A DNA stretch of 6,949 bases from Allopontixanthobacter sp041741895 (GTDB taxonomy: Bacteria > Pseudomonadota > Alphaproteobacteria > Sphingomonadales > Sphingomonadaceae): positions 1 through 6,949 of the forward strand of contig JBGSJO010000093.1 in assembly GCA_041741895.1 (NCBI GenBank). Reading direction: 5' to 3'. Shown here piece by piece: positions 4,367 through 6,949 of this stretch; position 1 is the stretch's first letter; each line of letters begins with the position of its first letter. Under the pieces are notes generated by a model. That model made no database searches. It was not told the DNA's origin and was given only the letters and a program-made list of their open reading frames with translations. A program made the position numbers and the translations under genes.

Positions 4367-5308
4367 TTATGCCGCAGCCCGGCGCAGGCGGTCATTGATC
4401 GCCATTCCGATACCCTCTGCCGGAATGGGCGCGACCGCGATTCTGGGCAGTTGCGATGCCGCCGCTTCGTGCAGTGCTGCGTAGAGATTTCCCCCCGCCT
4501 CCGCCACATCGCCCGATGCGGACAGGGTGCAATGGCCCTCGACAGCGCCGAACCCGATCATGAATTCATCTTGGCGGGGCTTGTCCGCATTCAGCCTCAC
4601 GGGTTTTCCAGGTGAATAGTGCGACCTCAACTGCCCAGGCGCTTCGATATTTGCGGCAGGTCTTTCGGCCGCCGATCCAAAGCCGCGCAGCCGGGCCAAA
4701 TCGAATGGTCCAGGCCGCAAGATATCGAGAGTGCCGTCATGACGGACCGCCAGAATCGTTGATTCCAAACCATTTTCACAAGCCCCCCCATCCAGGATCG
4801 CATCGATCCGTCCGCCGAGCGATGCCGCAACATGGGCGGCGGTGGTCGGGCTGATGGCGTTGCTCAAATTTGCCGAAGGCGCCGCCAACACGCAGCCGCT
4901 TTCCCGGATCAGTGCCCGCATTACCGGATGCGCCGGCATGCGCAGGGCAATGGTCGGCAGGCCTGCGGAAACCGCGTCTGCCAGCGGCGCATCGGCCCGC
5001 CTTGGCAGAACCAGCGTCAGCGGGCCGGGCCAGGCTGCCCGGGCGATTTGCCGCGCCAGATCGGAAAATTCGGCCAGCGCCTCCGCCTGCGCCAGAGTAT
5101 CGACATGAACGATCAACGGATTGAAGCCGGGGCGCCCCTTTGCCGCATAGATTTTCGCGACTGCCGCCGTATCGTCTGCCCGCGCGGCCAGGCCATAAAC
5201 AGTCTCGGTCGGGACGGCGACCAAACCGCCGGATTGCAGGATTCGCGCGGCCCGGGCGATTCCGGCTGCGTCTGCTCCCAGCGTTTCCGTAGCGTTCTTG
5301 CCCGACAT
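4367..5308 (-). CDS. tsaC: Threonylcarbamoyl-AMP synthase, Sua5/TsaC family
   Basis: The enzyme makes L-threonylcarbamoyladenylate from threonine, bicarbonate and ATP in the cytoplasm. This is the first step of the universal t6A37 modification of ANN-decoding tRNAs, and the product is used by TsaD/TsaB/TsaE. The YrdC-like catalytic domain covers about residues 15-205 with PTETVYGLAA (33-42), the basic nucleotide-binding KGRPGFNPLIVHV (57-69), the APSANLSN loop (143-150) and ESTI (182-185). The linker APGQLRSHYSPGKPV (223-237) and a C-terminal Sua5 domain follow. At 313 residues it is the long Sua5 (TsaC2) type and not the short TsaC. ATG 5308 is chosen because the protein starts about 25 residues before the conserved core, as is usual. 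The ribosome binding site (ACAGG) is weak. A promoter-like pair lies upstream at 5366-5394. It is divergent from the acyl-CoA dehydrogenase gene and expected to be essential or nearly so. Confidence 0.93.
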   Translation of the reverse strand: MSGKNATETLGADAAGIARAARILQSGGLVAVPTETVYGLAARADDTAAVAKIYAAKGRPGFNPLIVHVDTLAQAEALAEFSDLARQIARAAWPGPLTLVLPRRADAPLADAVSAGLPTIALRMPAHPVMRALIRESGCVLAAPSANLSNAISPTTAAHVAASLGGRIDAILDGGACENGLESTILAVRHDGTLDILRPGPFDLARLRGFGSAAERPAANIEAPGQLRSHYSPGKPVRLNADKPRQDEFMIGFGAVEGHCTLSASGDVAEAGGNLYAALHEAAASQLPRIAVAPIPAEGIGMAINDRLRRAAA

Positions 5309-5365
5309 GCCTGTCCGCTATAGGTGGGGCGCAGAAAAGCCAAGATATTCCCGAGACGATTACGC

Positions 5366-5394
5366 ATTGTACTAAATTGTAAACCGCCCGCCAA
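5366..5394 (-). promoter_or_regulatory. Candidate promoter of the Sua5 gene, with ATTGTA direct repeat
   Basis: On the minus strand TTGGCG (5394-5389) and TACAAT (5371-5366) are separated by exactly 17 bp, a good housekeeping-type arrangement. Transcription would begin near 5359, about 50 nt before the Sua5 ATG. The -10 hexamer is one copy of a direct repeat, ATTGTA-CTAA-ATTGTA on the plus strand (5366-5371 and 5376-5381), with a period of 10 bp in an AT-rich patch. A regulator could bind here and affect both divergent genes. Confidence 0.45.
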
Positions 5395-5404
5395 GGAAAC
5401 TGAC

Positions 5405-6949
5405 GTGACCCCCTTTACGCCCCCCACCCAGGACCAATTGCTCGCCATCAATGTCTGTGCCGGGATCGGGGAACTGGCCCAGAGCGAACGCTTTGCCGCA
5501 GCAGAACCCGACATGGTCGAAGCCATCGTAGAGGGGATCGGCGCATTTTCAGCAGGCGAGTGGGCTCCGCTCAACCGGATCGGCGACACCCAGGGTGCGC
5601 AGTTGGAAAACGGCGTCGTGCGCCTGCCGGATGGTTTTACCGATGCTTACGAGGCCTATGTCGAACAGGGATGGAACGCGATTTCGGCCCCCGCTGAATT
5701 CGGCGGACAGGGCCTGCCCAGCACGCTGGGCTGCAATGTCCTGGAAAATCTGGGCACTGCCAATTTCGCCTTCAACCTGCTGCCGATGCTGTCCATCGGC
5801 GCAATCGAAGCATTGGAAGACCATGGCAGCGATGCGCAAAAGGCAATGTATCTGCCCAAGCTGGTAAGCGGCGAATGGTCGGGCACCATGAATTTGACCG
5901 AGCCGCAGGCAGGCAGCGATGTCGGTGCCTTGCGCGCCGCCGCCATGCCGATCGAGGACGGGCCGCATGCTGGAAAATACCGCATCACCGGCCAGAAAAT
6001 CTACATTACCTGGGGCGAGCATGAACTGGCGAAGAACATTATCCACCTGGTGCTGGCCCGCACGCCCGGCGCGCCGGAAGGCACGCGAGGGATCTCCTTG
6101 TTCACCGTGCCCAAATACCACGTGAATGCCGATGGCTCTCTCGGCGGCAGGAATGATCTGCGCTGCGTCAGCCTGGAACACAAGCTGGGCATCAATGCAT
6201 CGCCCACCTGCGTCATGGCTTACGGCGACAATGGCAATTGCATCGGGGAACTGGTCGGGGCGGAGAACCGCGGACTGGCAGCCATGTTCACCATGATGAA
6301 TTCCGCGCGGATCAATGTCGGCAGCCAAGGCGTGCAGATTGCCGAACGCGCATTGCAGCAGGCGGTCCATTACGCTGTGGACCGGGTGCAATCCGCCCGC
6401 GCTGGCTCGCCGGACCGCGCCGCCGTGGCAATCATCGAACACCCGGATGTGCGCCGCATGATCATGCGCATGAAGGCGCTGACGGAAGGGATGCGCGCTC
6501 TGCTCTATTACACTGCGGGTCAGGTCGATCGCGGCACTTTGGGCAACGAAGCCTGTGCGCGCCGCGCGGAAGTGCTGGTGCCGCTGATCAAGGCGTGGGG
6601 CACCGATACCGGGGTCGAAGTGGCCAGTATCGGCGTGCAGGTGCATGGCGGAATGGGCTTTGTCGAGGAAACCGGGGCGGCCCAGCATTACCGCGATGCC
6701 CGGATCGCGCCAATCTATGAAGGCACCAACGGTATCCAGGCGGCCGATCTGGTCACGCGGAAACTGGGTTTCGAGGATGGCGCTGTATTCGCAGCATTGA
6801 TGGCCGACATTGCGCGGGACAGCGCGGACGAGCCTGCCCTGCGCGGGCTGGCGGGCGATTGCGGGGCAATCGGCGTATGGATGCGGGACGAAGCCAGCCT
6901 GGATGACCGCCTGGCCGGCAGCGTGCCCTTCTGCGAAATGTGCGCCGTC
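5405..6949 (+). CDS. Acyl-CoA dehydrogenase, DmdC-like (3' end beyond window)
   Basis: This is an FAD-dependent acyl-CoA dehydrogenase, which introduces an alpha,beta double bond into an acyl-CoA and passes electrons to electron-transfer flavoprotein. The frame starts at GTG 5405, with AAGGAAA about 6 nt upstream, and stays open for 515 codons to the window edge, so it is partial. Visible motifs are MNLTEPQAGSDVG (from about residue 162, flavin/substrate binding), ITGQKIYITWGEHEL, the active-site region VQVHGGMGFVEETGAAQHYR (411-430) and RIAPIYEGTNGIQ, whose Glu439 corresponds to the catalytic base. The long N-terminus and the WGEHEL form point to the roughly 590-residue subfamily that includes DmdC (3-methylmercaptopropionyl-CoA dehydrogenase). 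Many members act on other fatty acyl-CoAs, so the substrate is not assigned. About 75-80 residues are expected beyond the edge. It is transcribed divergently from the Sua5 gene. Codon use agrees with that of its neighbours. Confidence 0.93.
   Translation, partial: MTPFTPPTQDQLLAINVCAGIGELAQSERFAAAEPDMVEAIVEGIGAFSAGEWAPLNRIGDTQGAQLENGVVRLPDGFTDAYEAYVEQGWNAISAPAEFGGQGLPSTLGCNVLENLGTANFAFNLLPMLSIGAIEALEDHGSDAQKAMYLPKLVSGEWSGTMNLTEPQAGSDVGALRAAAMPIEDGPHAGKYRITGQKIYITWGEHELAKNIIHLVLARTPGAPEGTRGISLFTVPKYHVNADGSLGGRNDLRCVSLEHKLGINASPTCVMAYGDNGNCIGELVGAENRGLAAMFTMMNSARINVGSQGVQIAERALQQAVHYAVDRVQSARAGSPDRAAVAIIEHPDVRRMIMRMKALTEGMRALLYYTAGQVDRGTLGNEACARRAEVLVPLIKAWGTDTGVEVASIGVQVHGGMGFVEETGAAQHYRDARIAPIYEGTNGIQAADLVTRKLGFEDGAVFAALMADIARDSADEPALRGLAGDCGAIGVWMRDEASLDDRLAGSVPFCEMCAV

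Noticed and set aside
3706..4509. Minus-strand open frame (267 codons) across both lipoprotein genes and the Sua5 end
   Set aside because: It overlaps three well-supported genes, has low-complexity Ser/Arg/Pro content and no recognisable domain.
5549..6688. Long minus-strand open frame (379 codons) opposite the acyl-CoA dehydrogenase
   Set aside because: It is antisense to a plus-strand frame with clear acyl-CoA dehydrogenase motifs throughout; the His/Asp/Gly-rich translation resembles no family and is a GC-rich shadow.

Overview
This 6.9 kb window looks chromosomal and alphaproteobacterial, most likely from the Sphingomonadales (Erythrobacteraceae-like). I infer this from the GC-rich codon use on the right side, the CarD-type regulator, the DmdC-type acyl-CoA dehydrogenase and the style of the two small lipoproteins. 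No species can be named from sequence alone.

The left third (1-2.25 kb) is a graveyard of broken genes and insertion-sequence pieces. From left to right it holds: the C-terminal quarter of a soluble pyridine nucleotide transhydrogenase (sthA, minus strand); a short stretch that may be the 5' end of a group II intron; an internal piece of an IS21-family istB gene with two 18-bp direct repeats; an AbiE-type (type IV) toxin-antitoxin pair cut at both ends (abiEi without its N-terminus, abiEii reduced to about 31 codons); a short fragment of an IS701-like transposase; and an IS6-family transposase with an N-terminal frameshift and no C-terminus. Each block ends abruptly in mid-gene and the next begins at once, so the region records several insertion and deletion events. 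None of these genes should encode its normal product.

The right two thirds (2.5-6.95 kb) is intact and compact. carD (RNA polymerase-binding regulator) ends in a strong intrinsic terminator. It is followed by a 250-residue lipoprotein with a GSG-repeat, DUF2807-like domain and a 110-residue lipoprotein with a charged helical region. These converge on a minus-strand Sua5/TsaC gene (tRNA t6A synthesis). That gene is divergent from a long acyl-CoA dehydrogenase gene that starts with GTG and runs off the right edge.

I did not find a convincing new biological system. The most informative points are the fossil AbiE defence module bracketed by IS remnants, the IS6 truncation falling exactly at the third catalytic residue, and the position of this debris directly upstream of carD.
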